Source: Pseudomonas maioricensis (GTDB taxonomy: Bacteria > Pseudomonadota > Gammaproteobacteria > Pseudomonadales > Pseudomonadaceae). From it: a stretch of DNA of 64,000 nucleotides. The notes beneath the pieces were generated by a model that was not told the DNA's origin, searched no databases, and worked only from the letters and a program-made list of their open reading frames with translations. The position numbers and the translations under genes are program-made. The stretch lies in the NCBI RefSeq assembly GCF_022790535.1, contig NZ_LOHG01000006.1, positions 117,668 to 181,667 of the forward strand, read 5' to 3'. Each line of letters starts with the position of its first letter. The first letter of the stretch is position 1. Shown here one piece after another: positions 1 through 7,519 of this stretch.

Positions 1-16
1 TCGGCAGCTCCTACAG
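1..16. repeat. Right arm of a REP pair cut by the window edge
   Basis: The first 16 bases match the closing arm of the REP family seen complete at 11829-11902, 23369-23442, 31853-31927 and 56957-57030 (ending cggcagctcctacag). The partner arm lies outside the window. Confidence 0.8.
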
Positions 17-78
17 GGAATTGAGCTAGCAGGGAAACACAGAATCCCGCATCGCCCTCACAACATCCCGCCTACGGT

Positions 79-303
79 TTAGCGCTTGCCCATCGACTTG
101 CGCGTGCCGTGGGGCGCGGCACCAGGGGTTTTGTTGTGGCCGTGCTTGTTCGACTTCTGGTACCAGGGCTGGTCCGTTTTCGACTGCGCGAAGTCTGCAG
201 GCTTGAAAGGAAAGCTGAACGCAGGGACCGGCGCCTTTTTGTCCGTAGCCGAATCTTCGGCAATGACAGTTTCAGGAGCCGGTGTTGGGTCGATAGAAGT
301 CAT
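79..303 (-). CDS. Small conserved Pseudomonas hypothetical protein
   Basis: A 74-residue protein beginning MTSIDPTPAP. The N-terminal half is Pro/Ala/acid rich. The C-terminal half is basic (SNKHGHNKTPGAAPHGTRKS) and probably disordered, which could suit nucleic-acid binding, but no domain is recognised. The frame is open to 351, but the ATG at 303 is preferred because a GGAG ribosome site lies about 8 bases upstream. It is monocistronic, downstream of the fimbrial operon on the same strand. I know of similar short proteins of unknown function in Pseudomonas; no role is assigned. Confidence 0.6.
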   Translation of the reverse strand: MTSIDPTPAPETVIAEDSATDKKAPVPAFSFPFKPADFAQSKTDQPWYQKSNKHGHNKTPGAAPHGTRKSMGKR

Positions 304-404
304 GAAAAGCTCCAGAAATTGGCAATCAGTCGTCGAAAGGTCGCGCAGCATACCTGAATCATTTACCCGCCGCCTGCACAGCCGGAACCTCCTATCGGCT
401 GAAG

Positions 405-1433
405 CTATTTGTAGAACAGGTCCACCATGACTTCAGCCTCGAAAGGTCCGGCTTTAGGATTGTTTTTTTGCCAGACCAGCTCGGCATTGAAGTCCACACT
501 GCTCGTCTGGGTGTCATTGAGCAGATCAGCCAGATGAAAAGGCTCGTTGTAACTCAACACGGATTCATCACGAGCGCTGAGGATGCGAATACCCACGCTG
601 TCGTTGGCAACAGGGATCAGGTAGTTGCCTGACAATTTGCCACTGACCGGCTTGAAGCGCGCGCCCAGGCTGAACGGTGAATCACAACTGCGTCGGGTGA
701 CAAGCGAGAACGGCCGGCGCTCGATGACCTTGCCCACCGCGACCTGCTGAATACCGACGTTGCCGAATTCCACGGTTTCAGGCACGACTTGCAACTGCGC
801 ATCGCAAGCCACAAATCGTAGCCCGCTGAGGTTATTGATCCGGTAATTGAGGCTTTGATCCGGCAGCGGATTGAGCCCCTTGGCGCTGTCGAGCTGGAAC
901 ACCCGGTAATCAAGCAAATCGCTGGCAACGCCGGAGTGAGGGATTGGCCCGAACTTCTGAATGAACACGGAAAACGCCAGGTTGAATCGAACCTTGGGGC
1001 AAGCGCCGATATTGCCCTCGCCTTCGTGACAAACGGGCAGGTAATGACCCGTACCGATTCGTCCGCTGCTCTGCGCATGGTCGACTCCCGCCAACGTGAT
1101 GCCAGCCCGAATGCCCTGGCCGACTTTCAGGTTGTCAGGATTGAGGTAAAGGACGACTTCTTCCTGAGCTGCCAGCGCGCCGTCCTTGGCGCATTCGACC
1201 TGAAGGTCCATACGCTCGGATCGCCAGACAACCTCCCCGTCGGGCACGCTTGCAGGGATCGCCACGCTGCTGTCCAGATCAGCCCGAACCACCGTTTCCC
1301 CCGAGCCTTGAGTTTTGCAGACCACCGCGAAACCGGTGGCCGGGGTTAGCAACAGAGCCAGCAGAAGCAAGGCTCTGCAGGCGCCGCCCGGTCGCCAATG
1401 CACCTCGCTGTCGCGCAGCAAACTCGGCTTCAT
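405..1433 (-). CDS. Fimbrial tip or adhesin-type subunit of chaperone-usher system
   Basis: The last gene of the fimbrial operon. From the ATG at 1433 it encodes 342 residues: a 20-residue basic leader, a hydrophobic Leu-rich signal core ending TPATGFA, then a mature beta-rich protein with paired cysteines. The C-terminus, EAEVMVDLFYK, has the alternating pattern and penultimate aromatic residue of subunits bound by PapD-like chaperones. The length suits a two-domain tip protein (binding domain plus pilin domain) rather than a shaft pilin. The start is unsettled: the frame stays open upstream to an ATG at 1634 with a good AAAGGA site abutting the chaperone stop codon, but that version runs through a REP pair (1434-1520) and buries the signal peptide about 85 residues in. 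The 1433 ATG has no clear ribosome site. Ligand unknown. Confidence 0.75.
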   Translation of the reverse strand: MKPSLLRDSEVHWRPGGACRALLLLALLLTPATGFAVVCKTQGSGETVVRADLDSSVAIPASVPDGEVVWRSERMDLQVECAKDGALAAQEEVVLYLNPDNLKVGQGIRAGITLAGVDHAQSSGRIGTGHYLPVCHEGEGNIGACPKVRFNLAFSVFIQKFGPIPHSGVASDLLDYRVFQLDSAKGLNPLPDQSLNYRINNLSGLRFVACDAQLQVVPETVEFGNVGIQQVAVGKVIERRPFSLVTRRSCDSPFSLGARFKPVSGKLSGNYLIPVANDSVGIRILSARDESVLSYNEPFHLADLLNDTQTSSVDFNAELVWQKNNPKAGPFEAEVMVDLFYK

Positions 1434-1520
1434 GTGGGAGCGGTGCTTGCCCGCGATAAAGGCGACGCAGTCTGAAGGATAAAACGCGGTGTTTTTATCG
1501 CGGGCAAGCACCGCTCCCAC
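1434..1520. repeat. REP pair inside the fimbrial operon
   Basis: Inverted arms (gtgggagcggtgcttgcccg at the left, cgggcaagcaccgctcccac at the right) about 87 bases end to end. The symmetry extends to the flanking CATG on both sides, so the candidate ATG of the tip-subunit gene is itself at the repeat boundary. Confidence 0.85.
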
Positions 1521-1634
1521 ATGAAAATCGTATCTATTCGGTGATTTATATTTTGCTGGACAGGAACGCACGTCTACAGGGAAGGCATTCCCGTGCAGAA
1601 AATCACGTGCAGTCTGGAGATAGGTATTCATCAT

Positions 1635-2366
1635 TCAGCAGTCCTTTTGCCGGTGTTCCGTGTTATCAAAGCCATCGTCCGTGCCTGCCGCGCAGTAAAG
1701 GTCAGCCCCGCCGTAATCGTTCAACGCCTTGAAAGAAAGGTTTCGCCTACCGAGAGCGGCAGGTATCGGGATGTCTTGGCTCGTGCCTGGCGCCAAGAGG
1801 AGGTAGTCGCTGGCAGCCACCCCGCCCAGCCGTACATCCTGTAACGCGGCATGGTAAGAAGTCGGGTTACTCACGCGCAGCGAGGTTGAGGCCAGTGTCC
1901 AGCGCAGCCGGTAGGCGGTTGCAGCAGGATCATCAGTAAGCCCGACGGGACGATAAAACAGGTTGATGCGCTGGCGAATGGCAATGCTCAACGCGTTGGT
2001 GACTTGAGTGCGCCTTGGAATTTCCAGTACATACAGGTGCAGCAAGGACTCTTCGGTCAGCGGCATGCCCTGACCTTGATACAGAACCCTGATTGTTTGC
2101 CTGCCGCGCGCTTCCAGATGCGCCAATTGAGGGCTGAGCACGAATGGCAGCTCGACGGCGGCACCGTCAAGACTGCCGTCAATGTTGGCCGGATCGCTTA
2201 GCCAGGACTGGATCAACACTTCATGCTCACTGCGATTGACGACTTCAAGGCTTGCTTCGGGGAAGCGGCCATCGAAGATCAGCCGCGTCCCGCTCAGGGA
2301 CACCGCAGCATGCACACTAAAACTCGCCAGCAACGCAGCAAGCCCCACATAAACAAGCGTCTTCAT
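1635..2366 (-). CDS. Second periplasmic fimbrial chaperone (PapD family)
   Basis: A periplasmic chaperone that would cap fimbrial subunits and deliver them to the usher. It has a signal peptide (MKTLVYVGLAALLASFSVHA) followed by two Ig-like domains. The family's strand A1 arginine is present (SGTRLIFDG). The strand G1 segment reads IRQRINLFYRP, so the residue matching PapD Lys112, which with Arg8 anchors the subunit C-terminal carboxylate, is Asn here; the first chaperone of this operon keeps Lys. The ATG at 2366 overlaps the usher stop as ATGA, which implies translational coupling and is preferred over a TTG six bases upstream. Two chaperones around one usher recalls the CupB arrangement of P. 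aeruginosa. It may serve the tip subunit encoded next. Confidence 0.88.
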   Translation of the reverse strand: MKTLVYVGLAALLASFSVHAAVSLSGTRLIFDGRFPEASLEVVNRSEHEVLIQSWLSDPANIDGSLDGAAVELPFVLSPQLAHLEARGRQTIRVLYQGQGMPLTEESLLHLYVLEIPRRTQVTNALSIAIRQRINLFYRPVGLTDDPAATAYRLRWTLASTSLRVSNPTSYHAALQDVRLGGVAASDYLLLAPGTSQDIPIPAALGRRNLSFKALNDYGGADLYCAAGTDDGFDNTEHRQKDC

Positions 2367-4918
2367 TGGCAAATCACCCGGATACGCTCGTAGGCACGCA
2401 GCGGATCACGAGCTGGCAACGAGAACGGTGCACGACAGCTTTGATCGGCCCACCTGACACGTAACTCACTGCTGTCCTGTTCGCTCAGGACAAGCGCCCG
2501 ACCGGTGGGATCAACCAGCGCCAAAGCTTTGCCTTCAGGCGTTTCGACACTCGCCCCAAAAGGCACTTTGCTACCATTGCCTTGAACCAACTCGAACTGT
2601 ACACGGCGCCCGGTTGAGGCCTTGAAGCGCACCACAGGCATAGCGCCGCGACGCGGGACAATCTGGTTGACCGCGTTATCCAGCTCAACGTCCGCGCCGA
2701 GTTGCCGGGTATCCAGGCTTATCCAGTTGCTTCGATAAGGCTGCGCATACGGCAATACCGCGTAGCCATTGGCAGCGGTCTCGACATTGCTGAAGCTGGT
2801 CAGTCTGGCTCCGCCGACCTTCGGCACCTCCACCAGAGCAAAGGTTTCCCCCAGTGACTGCCCCAGGTTTATGCCCCCACCATGAACCAGCACAGAACCG
2901 GAAGCACCCAGGCTCAAGGCGTTGTAGTCACGCCCTTGGCTATAACCTGCCTCGAAGCGGCCGTAGGGCTGAGTAGTGTTGAGTTTTCCGGAGCCAAAAC
3001 TGCCTGAACTGCTGTCATGCCCGGCCTGTACCGAATAGAACGCGTGGCGCTGATCAAGGACCTGGCCACTGAGGCCCGCTTGAGCGTTGTACTCGCCTGC
3101 GCTGTCTCGTACACCATTGAAAGACAGCCGCGAAGCACTGGTGCTTTCACCCAGTGGCAAGGTCAGGCTGACGGCGATTCTATTGTCGCTCTCACCCTGC
3201 CCGTCGCGACCGAAATCACGATTATTTTCCAGCGACAGGCTGTAACTGAGCGACCGCCAGGCAGCGTTATACGCCAGGTAGAACTGCCGGGTTTTGCCTT
3301 CCATGCGCCAATACCGCTGTTCCGAGGCCGTGAGACTCAGGCTGCCAAACTGCGCAGGCAAGGTTTGAGTCACATTCAGCTCCATGCGGTCTTTCGGACG
3401 GCCGATCATTGCCCGGCGAAAACGCGCGCGAGCTGATTCGACGTGCTCGTTCAAGGACAGGTAAAGGTCGGTGGAATATCGATAACCGGCCACTGCAAAC
3501 GTGGTGTCGGTGGCATTCAAGGTATTGGCGTATCGCAGGCGCACACTCTGTCCCGCCTGACTCTGCTGATCGGTCTCGCTGATGGAGTGGGTCAGGTCGG
3601 CTGACAGTGCGCCGTATCCGGTATTGAGACCGGCGCCAACATTGGTCGCCTGGTAATCATCAGCCAACTGCAAACCACCAAAGCCCGTGACCCGTTCGGA
3701 CACGCCGTAGATCAAACCGAGGCTGGCAAATATCGGGGTTGCGGCGTCATCGCTGCCGCTGTCGACCTGTCCTGCTGCAAGGCTGTAGCGAAATACACCT
3801 TCGGGCACCATGATTGGCAGAGAAGCATAGGCTTGGGTGAAAGAGCGCCGACGACCATCGGCTTCAATAATGGTGACTTGCAGATCACCATTGGAGCCGC
3901 TCGGGTAGATATCACTGATCTCGAACGGACCCGGTGACACGTTGCCGCTGTAGAGCAAAAAACCATTTTGCCGAACTTCCACCGACGCGTTGGTTTCGGC
4001 AGTGCCGCGAATCACCGGCGCATAGTTACGCTCACTGTCGGGCAGCATCGCATCGTCGGAGCTGACGCCCACCCCCAGAAAACGCACACTGTCGAAGATC
4101 TGTGAATCGGTGAACGTTTCGCCAAGGGTCAACTGACTGCGCAGCGTACTCAGATCCCGTTGTAGATAAGTACGGTTACTGCTGAAGCGATAAGACTGAT
4201 TATCACCATAGGCCAGTGAAGATTCGTTGCGTAAACGCCATGCGCCAAGATTCAGGCCATTGCGCAGCCCCAGATAGTACTGATCGGTTTTCTCACGCTG
4301 GTTGCTGCGACGCACAGCGTTGAACGAGTAGCTGGCAAAACCTACTGATTCTCCCCCATCCCATAACTCCGGTGGCACATAACCTCTGGCGCTGCGCTGC
4401 ATGACAGCTTGGGGCACGCTGATGTTCAGACGTAGCGTGCCGGGTTGGTACTCAACACGTGCAAACTCGACACGTGCTGGCAAGTCATAACACGCCTGCG
4501 GACTTTGCTGCGGCTGTCCAGTCTGCAGGCGCTCGATATCAAGACCGAAAGCCTGAAGCATCTCCAGCGTCAGACAAGGCCCGATACGACCGGATAAAGA
4601 GTCGCTGACGAAGGCGATGTCGCGCCGACCGCTCAATGCACGATTGACGTAAATATCCACCCGATAGGTTCCGGGCAACACCGTATTGGCCTGCAAGAAT
4701 TCGGTGAGCTCCGGCGGCTGGTCACTGCCCTGAATGAATGCGGTATTGAACTTCACAACGGCGACCGGCGCACCCTCGACAGCCCTGGTCTGCTCCGCCA
4801 GCAAGGGCATTAAAGCCAATGCCATAGCACCTTTCAAACACGTTGATTTGAACCCCTTTGTTAACGGCAGGATGGATCCCGGGGTTAATTCCCCAATGTT
4901 CTTGTAAAGCCATTCCAT
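2363..4918 (-). CDS. Outer-membrane fimbrial usher (PapC/FimD family)
   Basis: An 851-residue usher, normal length for the family, forming the outer-membrane pore that recruits chaperone-subunit complexes and polymerises the fimbria. A long N-terminal leader (about 46 residues, ending LLAEQTRA) precedes the N-terminal domain (FNTAFIQGSD.. DIYVN), the 24-strand barrel with its plug, and C-terminal domains ending RAYERIRVICQ, with the family's C-terminal cysteine pair. The ATG at 4918 has a GGAAGC site upstream. It is separated from the first chaperone by 134 bases containing a hairpin, and overlaps the second chaperone by four bases. Confidence 0.93.
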   Translation of the reverse strand: MEWLYKNIGELTPGSILPLTKGFKSTCLKGAMALALMPLLAEQTRAVEGAPVAVVKFNTAFIQGSDQPPELTEFLQANTVLPGTYRVDIYVNRALSGRRDIAFVSDSLSGRIGPCLTLEMLQAFGLDIERLQTGQPQQSPQACYDLPARVEFARVEYQPGTLRLNISVPQAVMQRSARGYVPPELWDGGESVGFASYSFNAVRRSNQREKTDQYYLGLRNGLNLGAWRLRNESSLAYGDNQSYRFSSNRTYLQRDLSTLRSQLTLGETFTDSQIFDSVRFLGVGVSSDDAMLPDSERNYAPVIRGTAETNASVEVRQNGFLLYSGNVSPGPFEISDIYPSGSNGDLQVTIIEADGRRRSFTQAYASLPIMVPEGVFRYSLAAGQVDSGSDDAATPIFASLGLIYGVSERVTGFGGLQLADDYQATNVGAGLNTGYGALSADLTHSISETDQQSQAGQSVRLRYANTLNATDTTFAVAGYRYSTDLYLSLNEHVESARARFRRAMIGRPKDRMELNVTQTLPAQFGSLSLTASEQRYWRMEGKTRQFYLAYNAAWRSLSYSLSLENNRDFGRDGQGESDNRIAVSLTLPLGESTSASRLSFNGVRDSAGEYNAQAGLSGQVLDQRHAFYSVQAGHDSSSGSFGSGKLNTTQPYGRFEAGYSQGRDYNALSLGASGSVLVHGGGINLGQSLGETFALVEVPKVGGARLTSFSNVETAANGYAVLPYAQPYRSNWISLDTRQLGADVELDNAVNQIVPRRGAMPVVRFKASTGRRVQFELVQGNGSKVPFGASVETPEGKALALVDPTGRALVLSEQDSSELRVRWADQSCRAPFSLPARDPLRAYERIRVICQ

Positions 4919-4987
4919 TAGCTGCTTCCACTCGATCTAGAAGTTCTGGGTCACACCCGAATCCCTTTCAGGCAGACACACAACTAC

Positions 4988-5013
4988 TGAGCCGTCGCGC
5001 ATGACGCGGCTCA
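4988..5013. other. Intercistronic inverted repeat between chaperone and usher
   Basis: TGAGCCG at 4988-4994 pairs perfectly with CGGCTCA at 5007-5013, and CGTC/GACG can extend the stem inside. There is no T-tract, so it is more likely an mRNA-processing or stability hairpin than a terminator. Confidence 0.5.
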
Positions 5014-5052
5014 AATTGGGTAAGTAAGGCGTGATGTAAAACTACGTGGCGG

Positions 5053-5835
5053 CTATCGAGGTTCCACCTTGACGGCCCGGGTGATTTCGCCTGTTTTCAG
5101 CGCAGCGCGATAAGCAATCTGACCGCCGAAATCATTAATGCTGATAAAACTCAGCACCGCTCCATCACCGGGCGAACTCAACGGCAGTTGCAGTTGCTGT
5201 CCGGGAGCGATCATCTGGCTGTCTTTGCTCAGCAACTCACTGCCGGCACGTTGTACGGCGATCATGACCATCGAGACATGAAACGGCCCGGGATTTTCAA
5301 CGTGCACGGTATTATTTGCAGTCAGCTTCCAGCGCAGGTTATCGGGTGCTTCGGCGGCATCACCCGCCAACCCTTTGGGCCGGAAGAACAGCTTCATGCG
5401 CTGCCGAATCGCGATCTGCAATGTGTTTTGCGCGGCAACCTGGGGGATTTCCTGGACGTTAAGCCAGAGTACTGACTCCCGATCCTGTGGCATGTCCATC
5501 CCGGCATGGATAATCCGTACCAGTTGCCTGCCATCACCCGGTAAGCGGGCTATTGCCGGAGTGATGACAAAGGGCAGATTATTCGGATCCGCATATTCAG
5601 CCGTTGGCTCCAGCCAACTTTGCACAAGGATCTCTTTATTTCCGACGTTATGTACGCCGAAGCTGACTTCCTTGTCTGACGCGGGATAGATGATGCGTGT
5701 GGTGTTTATCACGATGCTTGCCTGCGCACTGGCGCTGAGCAGCAATAGCCACCCAGCTGCTGAAACCAGCAGGACCACACGACGCTGTAAGAACAAAAAC
5801 ATGCTGACGCTCGCCTTGTACTTGATATGAAACAT
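5053..5835 (-). CDS. First periplasmic fimbrial chaperone (PapD family)
   Basis: About 260 residues: a signal peptide ending SASAQA, then two Ig-like domains. Both family anchor residues are visible, Arg in NTTRIIYPA and Lys in IRQRMKLFFRP, so it should bind the subunit C-terminus in the classic way. The start may be the ATG at 5835 or the one at 5802 (MFLFLQRR), which would give a more normal signal-peptide length. It lies downstream of the major pilin, separated by a long perfect hairpin, and upstream of the usher. It presumably serves the shaft subunits. Confidence 0.9.
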   Translation of the reverse strand: MFHIKYKASVSMFLFLQRRVVLLVSAAGWLLLLSASAQASIVINTTRIIYPASDKEVSFGVHNVGNKEILVQSWLEPTAEYADPNNLPFVITPAIARLPGDGRQLVRIIHAGMDMPQDRESVLWLNVQEIPQVAAQNTLQIAIRQRMKLFFRPKGLAGDAAEAPDNLRWKLTANNTVHVENPGPFHVSMVMIAVQRAGSELLSKDSQMIAPGQQLQLPLSSPGDGAVLSFISINDFGGQIAYRAALKTGEITRAVKVEPR

Positions 5836-5860
5836 CACAGCGTCTTTGATAAGACACTGC

Positions 5861-5907
5861 CCGCAGGACCAGGCTTGAACCGCGAGCGGTTAAAGCTGGT
5901 CCTGCGG
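5861..5907. other. Long hairpin between pilin and chaperone genes
   Basis: A perfect 12-base stem (ccgcaggaccag at 5861-5872 with ctggtcctgcgg at 5896-5907), extended inside by AACCG/CGGTT. It has no T-run. Similar hairpins 3' of pilin genes in other fimbrial operons protect the pilin mRNA; that role is inferred here. Confidence 0.65.
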
Positions 5908-5983
5908 ACGTCCATACCTTTCAATATTCTATGGAGATGCGTAACCGCAGACGGAACGAGTGCTGCTCGCTCCGGCCAGCGTA

Positions 5984-6568
5984 TTACTCGTAATCCAGCG
6001 TGAACGGCAGGTCGCCCATGGCGGTACCTGGCCGGGGTGCCGTGCCGTTGAGCATGTAGACGCCAGCCAGGTTGAGCTCAGCGGTGGCACCATCAGCGCC
6101 GTCCTTGACCAGTGGTTTGTCAATGGTTCCAGTGCCGGACAGATCCATCAGTTGATTCGAAGCGTTAAGCACGCCGATGGCAACACCGCCTGCCGAACCG
6201 GTGACACGAAGTAGCTTGCTGTCATTGTCATCCGTGCCATGGCCCATTCCGGCTTTAAAGCGCATCTTCACCAGATTGTATTGATCGGCGCCCGCAGTGC
6301 AGTTGACCAGCAACTGGATAGGCGTCGCGGTCTCGAGCCTGTTTTCGCCAGAGGTGCCAATTTCAGAGAACGAAACATTGCCCAGATCAACAGCAATATC
6401 GCCAGGCTGATTGCCCGGGCCAGTGCCTGTACCAGGTGCAACGCTGCAGGAAATATTGGTCAGGGTGCCGGTAAATTTCAGCACGCCATTGTTCGCAGCA
6501 TTGGCCGTATTGGTCAGGCTCAAAGCCATAGCGCCACTAATGGCCAGCGCAAGAGTGATAGTTTTCAT
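5984..6568 (-). CDS. Major fimbrial subunit (pilin)
   Basis: A 194-residue fimbrial protein: a signal peptide (MKTITLALAISGAMALSLTN, cleavage after TANA), an N-terminal donor strand region (GVLKFTGTLTN), and a cysteine pair (ISCSV.. and LLVNCTAG) at the spacing typical of type-1-like pilins. The C-terminus, LPFTLDYE, carries the penultimate Tyr of the beta-zipper motif. The ATG at 6568 is preferred over the open frame to 6619 because it opens the signal peptide and follows an AAGGA site. It is the likely shaft subunit, encoded ahead of chaperone and usher. The 331-base gap upstream probably holds its promoter. Confidence 0.9.
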   Translation of the reverse strand: MKTITLALAISGAMALSLTNTANAANNGVLKFTGTLTNISCSVAPGTGTGPGNQPGDIAVDLGNVSFSEIGTSGENRLETATPIQLLVNCTAGADQYNLVKMRFKAGMGHGTDDNDSKLLRVTGSAGGVAIGVLNASNQLMDLSGTGTIDKPLVKDGADGATAELNLAGVYMLNGTAPRPGTAMGDLPFTLDYE

Positions 6569-6899
6569 ATTAACGACATTCCTTGTGTTATTTCGTGTAC
6601 GCCCTGAATCGGACGCCACGCACTATAAGGTTCGATCTTTGTGATCGATGTCGTCTTTGTTACTTTGACAAAATGGATTAACCCACACAACTTGCAGGAA
6701 CTTTCCGTAGGACTAACCCCGAACTCTCGCGCAGGCCACGTGATGTATAGCCTGGCGACAATACCTGATAATAGAGGTCAGGTAAAACCTCATACAAAGT
6801 CGACCGAAACACGACAGACGCCGAAGTTTTTAACTACCCAGCCTTGCACTTGTATGCTCAAGCGCAAGGTTTAGCAGCCAGCGGTTAACTTCCATAATG
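6569..6899. other. Intergenic region upstream of the major pilin
   Basis: 331 bases between the miniature pilin and the major pilin, AT-richer than the flanking genes. No convincing gene is seen on either strand; a plus-strand frame at 6641-6874 has no domain or codon-use support. The length suggests a separate promoter or phase-control region for the pilin, but no invertible repeat was found. Confidence 0.5.
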
Positions 6900-7271
6900 C
6901 TATTGGTAGGTAAGCGTCAGAATCCCCGCACCGGCGCGGTCATTACTGGAGAGTGCTACCGGCAGCGCCTGATACTGAGCAGAGAATGGAATGACTGACG
7001 CAGTGCAGGCATTGTGCAAAGTGTCGACGACGAAGGACAGGTGCTCAGACACCTTGACCCGTTGAGTATTGGCCGCTTCTTGCGCATTCGTCGACTGCAG
7101 CACCGCACAACTGGAGTTGCTGATATGCCCGGTAAAACTCAGTTGCCCTTCGGACGCTTGCGCCACCGAAACGCTCATGCAGAGGGAAGCCACTATCACA
7201 AGGGCGGCAACCTTTCGCACCTCATGAGCGACGTCCAGGCAACGATTAAAACTTGAGACGCTGCGTTCCAT
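6900..7271 (-). CDS. Miniature fimbrial-subunit-like protein
   Basis: 123 residues with a long signal segment (VAALVIVASLCMSVSVAQAS) and a mature part of only about 84 residues. It keeps the hallmarks of fimbrial subunits: the opening GQLSFTGHISNSSC, a second cysteine (NAC) and a C-terminus GILTLTYQ with a penultimate-aromatic beta motif. Type-1-like pilins are usually about 150 residues when mature, so several strands of the Ig fold appear to be missing. It could be an assembly terminator, a regulator or a degenerate subunit. It is the first gene in the direction of transcription, 331 bases ahead of the major pilin. Confidence 0.7.
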   Translation of the reverse strand: MERSVSSFNRCLDVAHEVRKVAALVIVASLCMSVSVAQASEGQLSFTGHISNSSCAVLQSTNAQEAANTQRVKVSEHLSFVVDTLHNACTASVIPFSAQYQALPVALSSNDRAGAGILTLTYQ

Positions 7272-7519
7272 AGGCTTGCTCCAGGTTATACGTTCTGATC
7301 AGTACAAAGAGTCAAAGGGAACGAGCAGTAAATTTCCGCAGATTCCTTTCTATGGATATCGTCTCGGGCCGGGGTTTCTTGATAACGTTCGCGGGTCGCG
7401 CGCTTTTCTTGCTGACAATTCTGACAGGCGGCCGTCACTCTGCTGACCGGGTTGGCGGGTTATAAGAGACAAGCCAACATCGACACACTTCCCTATCCCG
7501 ACTTTCCGGCGTCTCTCGA
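7272..7519. promoter_or_regulatory. Divergent intergenic region, fimbriae / RND pump
   Basis: 248 bases between the start of the fimbrial operon (minus) and the adaptor gene (plus). It must hold both promoters. No operator was recognised. Confidence 0.45.

Noticed and set aside
6641..6874. 77-residue plus-strand frame between the two pilin genes
   Set aside because: No ribosome site, domain or coding bias; it lies in a likely promoter region of the opposite strand.
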